Assembly (NCBI GenBank): GCA_006386115.1
Contig: VFIW01000004.1
Coordinates: 1,054,001 to 1,118,000 of the forward strand
Direction: 5' to 3'
DNA from: Globisporangium splendens
Lineage: Eukaryota; Oomycota; Peronosporomycetes; Pythiales; Pythiaceae
Length of the DNA: 64,000 nucleotides
The translations under genes were made by a program, and so were the position numbers. The notes under the pieces were generated by a model. That model was given only the letters and a program-made list of their open reading frames with translations, was not told where the DNA came from and ran no database searches. Below, in pieces: positions 45,474-55,821 of this stretch. Within the stretch, counting starts at the first letter, position 1. Each line of letters begins with the position of its first letter.

Positions 45474-47488
45474 CTAAATGTTGAGCCATGCATGGTCGTC
45501 GTGATCTCCGCCTTCGAGCGTAGATGACTCCAGCTGAGCACTCACATCGAGAACTTCCTTCCGCAAGCGGCGATACCGTCGATCATTTGGCCCGAAATGG
45601 CTCTCGACAATGTAACACGCGGTTTTCAAGTACTTCTCGGCACCTTTCAGGTTTCCCATGCCGACAAGCAGATTCCCGAGTTCCTTTGCGCTCTCCGATG
45701 CCTCCATGGAGCACTCACCAAAGCCATCGATCGCTGCTTGATAGATCTTGAGGTGCACTTGCTTTTGCTCCTCCTGGAGCCAGTGCGGTGACACGGCGAG
45801 ACAATGTCGAAAGGCGTCCATGGCTTGAGCACAGCACTCGCGTCGTGTCGTGTCGTGTCACAACCGGCGAACTCCTGGGAGAAAGAATGGAAAAACGAGC
45901 CCACTTCCACGTACATCTCACGAGCTTTCTGCACGTCCCGTTGCTGCTGATACAGTCGCGCGATCTCTAGGCGGAGAAAGCTCGACGCCAGTACGGGTCC
46001 ATGACACACTTACTCGTCGCTGTGTGCTCTTGAACCAGGAGTTCCCGAGCGCGCGTTTCTGCATCTTTCTTCGTCAACATGGTGTTGGTTCGTGCGCATT
46101 CTTCATCGATGAGAATGATCGCCTTGGCTCGCAACGCGCGACTTCCTTCCGTGGACTGGAGCCATGTGTCGGTACTTTCAAGAGCGGATTGCTGGGCGAC
46201 CACGCAGGTTTGCTTGAAGCGCACCGCCATCGCCTCTGCGATCACGAGGTAATATTGTACCAGTGTCACACTCTCGGTCCCGACCAGCTGCTCTTGCTCG
46301 GCGATGGCGAGTTGAACCTGCCTCGCAGCGTCGTCCAGCTGTCCTCCTCGTAAAAACAGACGACCCATGAACAATTCCAACCGCGGGCGAAGTTCCTGGG
46401 TCGCATCGTCGTAAACTGGCGCGTACGACCGAGCTTCAAGATCTCGGACCACGTGATTCAATGGTACTGAAACCGGTCGACAAGCGTCTGCAGCGAGAGG
46501 CACAGTGCTTGCAGATACAGATCATGGTTTCGTACATGCTCAAGGCGCAACAGGAGTGTATGGAAGGGAACGACACCGTCCAGGGACAGATCAAGCGACG
46601 AAAAGGTGTTGCGTAAGATGGTGAGAGCCGACACAGGCACTTTGCTCTCGATACGTGCCATGTACCCTTGATACAATGTGCTGTGCCGCTCTAGCTGCAG
46701 GATCAGCTGCTGCCAATGTAGAGTGCTTGTGCTGCCGAACACGGATGCGAGGCTTTTTTCATCGAACGGCATCATCACGCGCTCGACCTTGCTGTTGTTG
46801 CTGTCTTTCCAGGACTGGATTACATCCACCACCTCCTGCAACGCGACGTGACTCTTCTTGGCGTCGTCTGCTTGAATGTCGTAAGAATACTCCAGCACAT
46901 TCAAAATTAGGCTCTTGTCTTCTCGGTGTCCACTGATCGCCATCTTTGCGTCTTGTGCATCAACTTTGGCATCGACCGTTTTGAGGAGTTCATTTGCTGT
47001 GAGAACGTGAATGTGACCCTGTTTCCGTAGATTCAGTCTCGCATACGCCTCAGCGAGCTTGATTTCCGCTCGAATGTACTGCAAACTCGTCCGTCCGTAC
47101 ACCATCTTCGTGAGTACAAGCACGCGCATGCGGCGCCGCAAGAGCTGCTCAAACATCGATCGTCCGTCATTGTCGTAGAACTGATGGTAGAACGGGTCAG
47201 CACACTCTTCGTCCAGTAGAGTGCTGTCGTCACGCTCTTCTTCGTGCTGGGAACTAGACGCGGTCGTAGCCTTCAGGTCATGGTTGTTCACCAAGGGTTT
47301 TGCGAACACGCCAATGCGTGCATGACCCGAGTTTTCCAGCACTTTGAGTTCTCGATCCAACTGGAAACACTCGCTGATCGCCGCTGCGAGTCATTCGTCT
47401 GGTAGACTGTACTCGAGGGCGTTAGTCTCAGGCTTGCGTCGCGGCGAGTACTTGAGCGTGTCGCCAAGCCTCTTCGAGCCTCCGCTTC
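45474..47488 (-). pseudogene. TPR protein (kinesin-light-chain/TTC23-like), broken
   Basis: On the minus strand, coding-like sequence starts after a CTACAG acceptor at 47488 and runs to 45474; the 5' end is not resolved. Helical TPR-type segments include EIKLAEAYARLNLRKQGHI, FMGRLFLRGGQLDDAARQ, RLEIARLYQQQRDVQKARE and LGNLLVGMGNLKGAEKYLK. Lesions: in-frame TGA 47391-47393 (LPDE-stop-LAAAISE), frameshift near 46480 (VDRFQ/VPLNHVV), frameshift near 45980 (RRAF/LRLEIAR), and a frameshift near 45835 next to a CACGA repeat. None fits an intron. The spacing of repeats resembles kinesin light chain or TTC23-type TPR proteins. It lies tail-to-tail with the dead dynein gene. Confidence 0.7.
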
Positions 47489-47933
47489 CTGTAGTTAAAG
47501 ACAATCGGACCATCATATCGTCATTCACACCACAGCACCACGCACAATGGCGAAACAAAATGAGTCGAGTCCCTTCATGAGACCGTTTCGCTGAAAAATA
47601 TGTGTGCAGCTCGTCACTGGTTACAAAGTGCACCCATTTTCCCAGGTTACAGTACAAAAGTGTATCCATCCGGATAACGAACCGACAGTGTACCTGCAGT
47701 GTGAACATTTAATCCCCTGCTTTTGTCACTCATTTGGGAATTTATTCATCCCCGGTTTTAACCGATCGCCATTTCTTTCCAGAACTTTCGATGAACACAT
47801 CTGATTCCACCCATCATCATATCTGATTCCTCATCCCATTATTCGGCGACTGGGTTGTGCGACTGTGCTCAATCAGGGAGCAGCGAAGCAGTCTTTCATT
47901 TTGACACGAGAAGATACGCAGCAAACCATCAGC
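47489..47933. other. Spacer upstream of the MYND gene
   Basis: About 445 bp. It may include missing 5' sequence of the adjacent TPR pseudogene; nothing else is recognised. Confidence 0.4.
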
Positions 47934-49294
47934 ATGTCGAGTGGCTTTGGCTCCGGGAGCGTCGGGTGGGACGCGCCGCTGCCGGCCGAGTCCGCGTTCT
48001 CCACCGCTGACGTGGACGCCACCACGCGCTCGCTGATCGACAAGACGCGCGACGTCAAGGTGGACGCGAACGACTACTCGCGCTTCAAGAGCATCGGCGA
48101 GACCGACTCGGACGACGAGAGCAAGACCAAGGGCAGCGCCGCCACCGTCGCGCCTGCGAGTACCAACGATACGTGCCGCAATTGCCACAAGCCCGGCGCG
48201 AAGCTCAAGTGCTCAGTGTGCAAGAAAGCTGTGTACTGCGCGCGCTCGTGCCAGGCGAGCGACTGGACGTTCCACAAGCGCATCTGCAAGAAGCCCGAGC
48301 CGTCAAAGAAAGATCCACCGCGCCGACCGCCACCGAGCAGCGCCGCGAGTAGCAATAGTAGTAGTAACACCACATCGTCTTCGTCAGCGCCAAAGTTTGA
48401 AAAGCCATCGTCGTCTGCAGCGAAGAAGAGCGCGAGCAGCAGCGGCAGCACGGAGGTTGTGCTCGATGAACCAGACCTCCCGTCGGACATGCGCGGCTAC
48501 AAGAACGGCCTTCCGTATTTCCACCGCGAATTGAGTCACGATGAGAAGAAGTTGATCGGCGACATCGCACCACAGAAGATTGAGGCTGCTCCAGCCACGG
48601 TGCGTGTTCAATCCTGGTGCTTTGCTGTTGCCAGATTGTACTGATTGTCCTCGTATGCTTTGCTGTATTGAACCTACAGGTAGCAGCTCCAACGGCTCAC
48701 GAAGGTTCGGCGTGGAATGCCGCTGGAACGTTTGAAGAGAGAACGTTCACCAAATGGGCAGAGGTGCGTAATTAGCATGGTGTATTGTGTTCATTGCAAA
48801 CATACTGGACTGACGATTGCACATCGTAAAATAGCAAAAATGGAGCGATTTGTTCACGGGCGCCGCATACAGCGAAGAGAAATTCACGGCGACGTTCAGC
48901 GCACCAGAGAAGGTCACGGGTGACGCCAGCATCTGCGTCGTCCGCGGGAAGAAGCGCTTCCTGTACGATTTCAACTTGACGCTCCCATTCGAGGTGTCGA
49001 TCGACGGCGGCACCATTTACAAGGGAAAGTACACAATGAACGAGATCTCGAACGACGAAGACTATGAGGTACGCTTATCTGTGTATGTAGAAGCCTAAGG
49101 ACGATTGCGGTTGTGCCACGGGACTCACTTTGACTCGCAACGTGCTGCAGATTTCTGGCCGCCTCACGAAGAAGCCATCGAGTGCTGCCGACGCCACTGC
49201 TTTGCAAAAGTTTATCGGCACAGCAAACAGTGGGCTCCAGCGCGAAGTGCTGCGCATCATCGGACAGTTCACGCAGGAGTTCCAACAGCAATAA
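47934..49294 (+). CDS. MYND zinc finger plus Aha1 N-terminal-type domain protein
   Basis: Four exons: 47934-48599, 48680-48763, 48835-49068, 49151-49294, all GT-AG, giving 375 residues. Residues about 82-118 are a MYND finger: CRNCHKPGAKLKCSVCKK, then YCARSCQ and FHKRIC, with the expected eight Cys/His ligands. A Ser/Pro-rich linker follows. From about residue 225, GSAWNAAGTFEERTFTKWAE then RGKKRFLYDFNLTLPFEVS and KGKYTMNEISNDEDYE resemble the N-terminal domain of the Hsp90 activator Aha1 (compare GSxWN and the FxYDxxL strand). The role may be a co-chaperone or Hsp90 adaptor; this is inferred from domain likeness. The gene is intact. The combination is not one I recognise from animals or fungi. 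Confidence 0.75.
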
Positions 49295-49992
49295 GTGCAG
49301 CTTACACTCGGCATCAATTCTGATTTGCAGCGAGCGGCATTCTTGACATGTATGAAGAAAGTATCCATTATTGCATGCATTGTTCGCAGCAACCTTGGTT
49401 CGATGTGTTGGGATAGGGAAGCACACGCACAATACACTGTTTTTCAAGCAGCTGGTTGTACTTTTCGAATCAAAGCTGGAGGTACGCGTGTTGGATCGAG
49501 GCAGAGGAAGGTGCCACCATTGGTTGCCTTGCTTTAGCTCGAGTCAACAGTTTTGTTGCTCCAATGTTACACGCCCCTTCCAATACCACCAACGACGCGG
49601 ATGTGGCACGTCGCGAGCTCTACAACTCAGTGGACGACTTGGATCTCGAGTCTTTTCTCGCTGGCAAGTGCGGTATGGACCACAAAAATGAAAATCGGTC
49701 ACGCCAGGAGAGATCTCGTCCGTTTCCATTCAAAACTAGTGGACTCGTGATCACCATTGCGCTCGAAGAGGCCAAAGCGTTGCAGGGGTATGACATGCTC
49801 TCTTGAGTTACATCGCTCAAGTATCCTCGGAAAAGATGTGCGACCACCGAGGAATTCACACGGACACACAAAGTAGGCACGTTTTCTCTTTGAGAAAAAA
49901 GCAAACTGTACGATAGATTTACAAAGAAACACGTCAACCCAACGGACTCCATGGTGTCTATAACATGCCATGCAACACTGCGTCTTCACCCC
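49295..49992. other. Spacer with an uncertain open frame
   Basis: A plus-strand frame, 49456-49806, includes VNSFVAPMLHAPSNTT and DDLDLESFLAGK and has coding-like composition in its second half, but no recognised domain and no clear start. It might be a remnant exon. Nothing else is seen. Confidence 0.3.
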
Positions 49993-51303
49993 TCAAGGCT
50001 TCGCGTCATGGGCAAAGAACGGGATCTCGCCGTGCGTGGTCACGCGGACGGCGTGGCGGCTGCCGGGGAGATAATCGAACGTCGCGTAGTGGTGCGTGAT
50101 GCGGTTGTCCCAGATCGCGACGGCGTTCTTCGTCCAGCGGAAACGGACTTGGAACTCGTGGCCCTGCGCGACGTGCTTGTACAGGAAGCGCAACACGGCG
50201 TCTACACGATAACAAATAAGCAACTATAAGTTTCCCACAAGTAAACTCAGGCAATTCAACACAATGATCACAAAGTTGGTTACCAGATTCCGCCACCGAT
50301 AATTGCGGGATGCGGGTCGTGAACGCGGCATTCACGTAGAGCGCCTTGCGGCCAGTGACTGGGTGCGTGCGGATCACTGGGTGCTCGGAATCCACTGGTG
50401 GTCGGCGAATGTTGAATCCCTTCGCCGCAGCTGTCTCAGCTTGAAGCTGTTCATTTCACACAACGAGTGCACCAGTCAGTTTCTGCATGCGAGCTGCAGC
50501 TCATGGTAGACAACATATTACACAAATTCGTACCTTGCTACTGTGGATGGCTGTGAGTCCCTCGAGGAATGCCTTCATTGGAGGGGTCAAGCGCTCGTAG
50601 GCTTCGTAGCCTGACGCCCACAATGTGTCGCCTCCAACGGATGGGTTCGTCAATAGTTTGAAGCTGGTATATGACGGAGGCTACAATATTCAATCGATGC
50701 GCACACAGAGACTTAGATATGGGTAGATCTGATGCTACATATCGTTTGCCGCTCCCTTACCTGTCGTTCGTTGGACACGTCGCTGTGCCACTCATTCGCA
50801 GGAACGTACACTTGGTTTTTGAGGAAAGCCGCGCTGTTTGCAAGCGAGTTCTCAACCACGACCACCTCTGGGTACCCCTCGGGGTGACCCAAGTTCTGGT
50901 GAATGTGGAGAGGTCCGTAGTAGCGGTCCAAGTCGAGTTGCTGGTCGATCGTGATATCCTGGTCGCGGAAAAACACGACACCGCGGTGCGCCACCAGCAA
51001 CGCCAACTCGTCCTTCTGCACGTCTGTGAGCTCGTGGAGTTGGATGCCCGAGAGCTCGGTGCCGATCTTCGGTGCGAGGTGCGCCACCGTGACATCTCCG
51101 GCGAGCAGGTTCTTGAGAGTCGGGTCGGCCTTCAGTGCGCGGTCCTCGTATGGCAGCACTGGGATCGGGTCGCACTTGGTGTCTGGGTACACGCTCAGGA
51201 GCTCTGGGTGCTCGAACTGTTCGTGCACAGGCTCTTCGTTGAGCGCGTTCTTGATGGCCACAGGGGACTTGGCAGTGGACTCGGAGACTGGGGTGGATAC
51301 CAT
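49993..51303 (-). CDS. TauD/TfdA-family Fe(II)/2-oxoglutarate dioxygenase
   Basis: Four exons on the minus strand: 50761-51303, 50534-50680, 50284-50446, 49993-50201, all GT-AG, giving 353 residues. TauD signatures are [27 protein letters not shown], the iron-binding H-x-D in NEWHSDVS, the [16 protein letters not shown] segment, and a distal HxxR-type site in [16 protein letters not shown]-like [12 protein letters not shown] is typical of taurine/alpha-ketoglutarate dioxygenases. The substrate cannot be read from sequence; sulfonates such as taurine are the family's best-known ones. No signal peptide is seen, so it is probably cytosolic. An initiator-like motif lies 18-41 bp upstream of the start. 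Confidence 0.92.
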
Positions 51304-51320
51304 TGTGGACTTGGATGCAG

Positions 51321-51344
51321 TGACAAAGTCAATTCGGAAATGGC
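51321..51344 (-). promoter_or_regulatory. Initiator-like motif of the TauD gene
   Basis: On the minus strand GCCATTTCCGAATTGACTTT lies just upstream of the ATG. It shares CATTTC(C/T)GAATTGAC with the POT transporter promoter at 53192-53209. Confidence 0.55.
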
Positions 51345-53191
51345 AACTACTGCCGCCTTGCCTCTTGGTCCTCTGCACTGAGGCCGCGTGGCGCTCTCCC
51401 CCCTTCTCCCATCACCCTTCAACACCTCACGCGTGTCAATGTTTCCGTGTTGGGCTTCACACGCGACTCGTATCTCTCCATCGTACTGTGGCACAGTGGT
51501 ATCCATAGTGTACCGTACGATATCAGGTTTTCTGACTACCGAAACCCTCGAGTCCAGCTGGTGCCTCGCTTCGATTGGCGTGATTTTCATATGACAAGAG
51601 CCCAAAACGAACGAATCAGCAGCTCGGATCCCAGTGCGTGGACTCGGCAAACAAATGGGTGCAGAGCTTCAGCGGACGTCAGCGCTGGGCTCACGTGGTT
51701 GCTGAAACGACATTGTCCTCCTGCAACCGCACACGAGACGAATGTCGACATGGGAGGGATGGCGGTCAATCAATTGATCTTAATGAGCCAAGGCAGTTTC
51801 GACGGAGGACGCCTGCATCCGGTAGTGCAAATGTAATTGCTGCAGGCGGCAGCTTGAGATGGACGACACGATCTGAGAGTTGTAGGCACGCGCATTGAGA
51901 GAGTGAAAACGAGTTGGTGGTGGAGCGCGAGCCAGCGAAGTTGGTTGACGTTAACATTTTTCTTCTCCCTCTCCTTGTTTTCACAAACAAGCAATTGGCT
52001 TGAATGGAGGAGAGGGATCTTTGGAGATTCAGGGAGTGGTCTCTGCGTACATGGAATGCGTGTGCGCAGATTTGCATCAAATCGCACCCAACGGCAGGTT
52101 TTGCAAAGTGCAGAACGAGGTCGAGTGGATCCATCAGAACGCAATCACGCGGCACGTGTTCTTTTGTTGGTTGTCTTTCTGGGTTTAAACCAGCGACGAA
52201 TCAGTGGCTAGTGGGGATGGCAAGTTGTCATAGCGAGTGGCTGCCGTGGCCATACCCTCACACTCTCACTTTGCATTCGGTGCATTCAAATCGTGCGCCA
52301 TGCATTCCTGCCACTCGCTACGTACTGTACTGTATCGACACTCTACATACAGCACAACAGATCGACTAGCGACAGTCACACAAAGCCCCACCAGGTGACA
52401 TTCCGCTGACTGCGATGTCCACTTCTGAAGCGCAGTTTCATACCGTACACGCAAGCACATACCGACTGACAACAGTGGCAGGAGCTATCGGCGGAACGAA
52501 TACACACCACATTGCACACTAACGCGCTGTGGGCATAAGCCTCGTATTCCAGGAAGCGGCATATTCATTCCGCTGTGCTGTCCATGCCAACGCCTTCAGT
52601 TTGTTCGAACATTGCGGAATGGGAAGAAAGACACCAGAATGTCCATATCCTGCTGTTGAAGCGTGTTTGCTCGATCCAGACCTCTGATTGGCTGGTGATA
52701 AGAACAAGAGCAGCCAATAGGAGACTCAGCTTCCACTTACAGCGTCCAATGGGAGTGAGATGAGGGTGGGATCTGTCACCTCACGATCCTCGTCTAAAAG
52801 GGACTTTCGGCTGGAAGAACCCCATAGCAATGCCTGAGTGCTGAGTTCTTCAATGGCTAATCATGTCATAAACAGCAAGAACCATGCACAAGAAAAGCCG
52901 AGCCTTTGAGTCAGAGCCTTGGTTTCCCCCTAATATTCTCGGTGGCGATCCCTTCGACCTTACATCAGAGGGGAGTTTGTGATTTTCTCTTCACACACGC
53001 CCCCTTTTAACCAAACTACCCCAATGCTGACACCCTAGAGGACCTCAGCCTGTCATCTTCAGCAAGTCGAGGACCTCAGAGGAAAGACATGAAGGGTCCA
53101 AAGTGTCTTTCCTGACTGTTAAGTCACTGTGAGAAGAGCTGTGGACCTGAGGAAAGACCCATCTGACCCATTTCTCCAGTCCGATCACGAG
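51345..53191. other. Divergent intergenic region between TauD and POT genes
   Basis: About 1.85 kb without a recognisable gene. CCAAT-type elements occur at 52687-52693 (ATTGGCT), 52712-52718 (AGCCAAT) and 52746-52750, all nearer the POT gene. Confidence 0.45.
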
Positions 53192-53209
53192 GCTCATTTC
53201 TGAATTGAC
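53192..53209 (+). promoter_or_regulatory. Initiator-like core promoter of the POT transporter gene
   Basis: GCTCATTTCTGAATTGAC agrees with the published oomycete initiator plus flanking region (GCTCATTYBNCAWTTT) at all but two positions of the 16-nt core, and lies 17 bp before the start codon. Confidence 0.65.
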
Positions 53210-53225
53210 GTTCAAGCGCGCAAGC

Positions 53226-55076
53226 ATGGGAAAGCAAGCCTCGCCATCGCCAGTGGTCACGCCAGGAGCGCTCACGCCCGCCATCACCACGGGCTACAGC
53301 ACCAAGCTCTGGGACGAACGCCCGCTCAAGTACTCGCAGCACGTGTTCCGCAACGTCTGCCTGTCGCTGTTCATCATCACGGCGTTTGAAGAGATCGCGA
53401 GTTTCGCGCTCGGCCAGTCGCTCAAGAACTTTTTCCAGAAGTTGGGATGGTCCAACAAGGGATCGACCTCGATGAAGCTCACGTACGACTCGCTCAGTCA
53501 GTTCGCCTGTATCGTCGCCGGGTACCTCTCGGACGAACGCTTCGGCAAGTTCAACACGCTGCTGGGAGCCGCCACGCTCGACTCGATCGGCTTCGTGTTG
53601 CTCGTGATCGCGTCGCTGCCGGCCGTGCTCAAGCACATTCACCTCAGCAAAGCACTGTTCTGCATCGGTCTGTTTTTGGCGGTGGCGCTGTCCCAGATCT
53701 GCCTTCGCTCGATCGTGATCTCGTACGGCGGTGACCAGTTCTCGCCTTCCGCGGACCCCAAGCAGAAGGCGCTCTTCTTCAGCGTCCACTACTGGGTGGC
53801 GAACATCGGCGCCTTCGTGGGCTACGCCGTGTTCCCGTCCGTGTCGATCCACGGGTTCGGCGCGATCCCTGCCGAGTATGGGTACTTTTCCGTCTACATC
53901 GTGGGTCTCGTATCGCTGGTGATCTTCGCTGTGGTGCTGTTCTTCACGCGCCGACGCTACGTGAACGTTCCGGCCGAGAAGACCTCGATCGGGTTCGTGA
54001 TCAAGGTGATGCTAAACCGCGCCAAGACCAACTTCCACGCCAAGATGGTCGTGCTTGGCATGACGCTGTACATCATGGCGTTCCTGCTCAACATCCTGGC
54101 GTCGTTCTTGGCTGACCACGGCGACGTGAGCCACCGCATCTCGTACTGCTGCGGTGTACTGATCGTGATCGCGACGATCCTGTGGGTGTACTTTGGCCGC
54201 GACTCGAAGTTCATGGAGGGCTCCAAGAGCACCCAGGGCGGACTGTTCGACGATGAGCTCATCGACGGTGTCAAGCAGGTGGTCCGTATCCTGCCGTTCA
54301 ACGCGTTCAACGTGTTCTGGTGGGTGTGCCAGAACCAGCGCGGCAACAACCAGTCGATCGTCCAGCAGACTGACGTGCGTCTCGGCTCTGGTCCTGACGC
54401 GAGCCAGATCCCTGGTCCGACCGTGCAGATGTTCAACCCGATCGGCGTGCTCCTATTCGTTCCGCTTGTGCAGAAGGTGATCTACCCGCTGTACGAGAGG
54501 TACACCGGCAAGCCTCCGAGCCGTTACGGCAAGGTGCTGGCGGGGTACGTCGTGGCTGTCATCGCGATGTTCTGGACGGGCACGTACGAGATCATCCGCC
54601 GCAACGCCGGTTCCATCACGTACGTTGGCGCAGACGGCGCGACGCACTTCATCTACAACGACGACGGCAAGCAGGTGATGAACGACATCCCGTGGTGGAC
54701 GGCGCTGCCTCACTACCTTTTGGTCGCGCTGGCCGGTGTGATGATCGTCATCCCTTCGTACGATATCTGCTACTCGGAGGTGCCTCAGGTCATGCGCAGC
54801 ACGTCGATCGCGCTCGGGTTCTTCGTCAACTCGATGGGCAGCACGCTGCTGTCGGTGATCGTGCTGGCGTTCGGACAGTACATCACGCCGAACCTGAACA
54901 ACGGCCACATCGAGTACATGTTCTTCACGATCGGCGGTATCATGATCGTCAACATTTTCTTCTACGTGGTGGTAATGAACCAGATGCAGCTCGGCATGAT
55001 CCCTCGTGTGAACAAGAGCGAGAAAGCGGCCAAGCATGCTGCGGACGAACGTGATTCGCTTGTGAAGGCCGCCTAA
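53226..55076 (+). CDS. POT/PTR-family proton-coupled peptide transporter
   Basis: Intact single exon, 616 residues, with about 12 hydrophobic segments. The PTR2 signature region is clear: YGGDQFSPSADPKQKA, then FFSVHYWVANIGAFVG. SYDICYSEVPQVMRSTSIAL near the C-terminal half and KPPSRYGKVLAG are also typical. It should be a plasma-membrane or vacuolar importer of di/tripeptides or related small solutes (nitrate and others are known in the family). The E-x-x-E-R motif normally found in helix 1, which takes part in proton coupling, is not present: the equivalent stretch reads TAFEEIASFALGQ. The ATG at 53226 directly follows the initiator-like motif, giving a very short 5' UTR. Confidence 0.92.
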   Translation: MGKQASPSPVVTPGALTPAITTGYSTKLWDERPLKYSQHVFRNVCLSLFIITAFEEIASFALGQSLKNFFQKLGWSNKGSTSMKLTYDSLSQFACIVAGYLSDERFGKFNTLLGAATLDSIGFVLLVIASLPAVLKHIHLSKALFCIGLFLAVALSQICLRSIVISYGGDQFSPSADPKQKALFFSVHYWVANIGAFVGYAVFPSVSIHGFGAIPAEYGYFSVYIVGLVSLVIFAVVLFFTRRRYVNVPAEKTSIGFVIKVMLNRAKTNFHAKMVVLGMTLYIMAFLLNILASFLADHGDVSHRISYCCGVLIVIATILWVYFGRDSKFMEGSKSTQGGLFDDELIDGVKQVVRILPFNAFNVFWWVCQNQRGNNQSIVQQTDVRLGSGPDASQIPGPTVQMFNPIGVLLFVPLVQKVIYPLYERYTGKPPSRYGKVLAGYVVAVIAMFWTGTYEIIRRNAGSITYVGADGATHFIYNDDGKQVMNDIPWWTALPHYLLVALAGVMIVIPSYDICYSEVPQVMRSTSIALGFFVNSMGSTLLSVIVLAFGQYITPNLNNGHIEYMFFTIGGIMIVNIFFYVVVMNQMQLGMIPRVNKSEKAAKHAADERDSLVKAA

Positions 55077-55718
55077 GAATATTGCAGCACCTTCACGTAT
55101 CTCAAAATTGTCTTGATCTTCTAAAGAGGTTCAATTAGCTTGTTCCTGGTACATAGAGCGAAGGTGAGCGAGTATTGCATGCATTGCGATGCAAATGAGA
55201 TCGAAAATGGAGGCGCAGCAGTATACACTTGTGTTTGTATTTGCATATAGCAATAAGTACTCGTGACAAGGTCCTGTTTTCCGTCATTCGGTGCAAAATC
55301 TTGACCACTTGAACCAGCCTTCCGAAGTCGAGTTGCGTTGGTGATGCATAAAGTCGTTTCATGGCGAGAACAAAAGCCAGCATCTGCCATCAACTCACAC
55401 TCTGAATCTAAGTCAGCTACTCGTCATTTACTCACCAAAACGCACCGAGAGAAGGCGAAGGCATTAAACAGGCAAGGCAGTACGCGCTGAAGCTCTGACA
55501 CTATGGATGCGTTCTAGTCCGTGCACAACTGATAGCGCTTTTGGCATTTTCTATTGTAGTACTGCTTGGCGAGAGTGCTCCTAGTCGGATGCTGGTCTTG
55601 GACTCGCATGCAGTAGTTTTGACAAATTGGTCGAAGCAAAAGTTCTTCGAGACCTCAGAAATCCCTTGAGATCCGTACTTACAACAAACGCAACACTAGC
55701 AGATGGGCAGCGAGTTTC
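55077..55718. other. Spacer between POT gene and LINE copy 2
   Basis: About 640 bp. No coding region recognised. The last base adjoins the 3' tail of the LINE. Confidence 0.45.
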
Positions 55719-55821
55719 ATCTTTATAAGGTGAGGTATATTTAGGTTCATCGTCGTGACCTACAATATCCATTCTCCTACCTAATCTTCATTGCGAATTT
55801 CATCTAGGAGTGTAAATGTGT

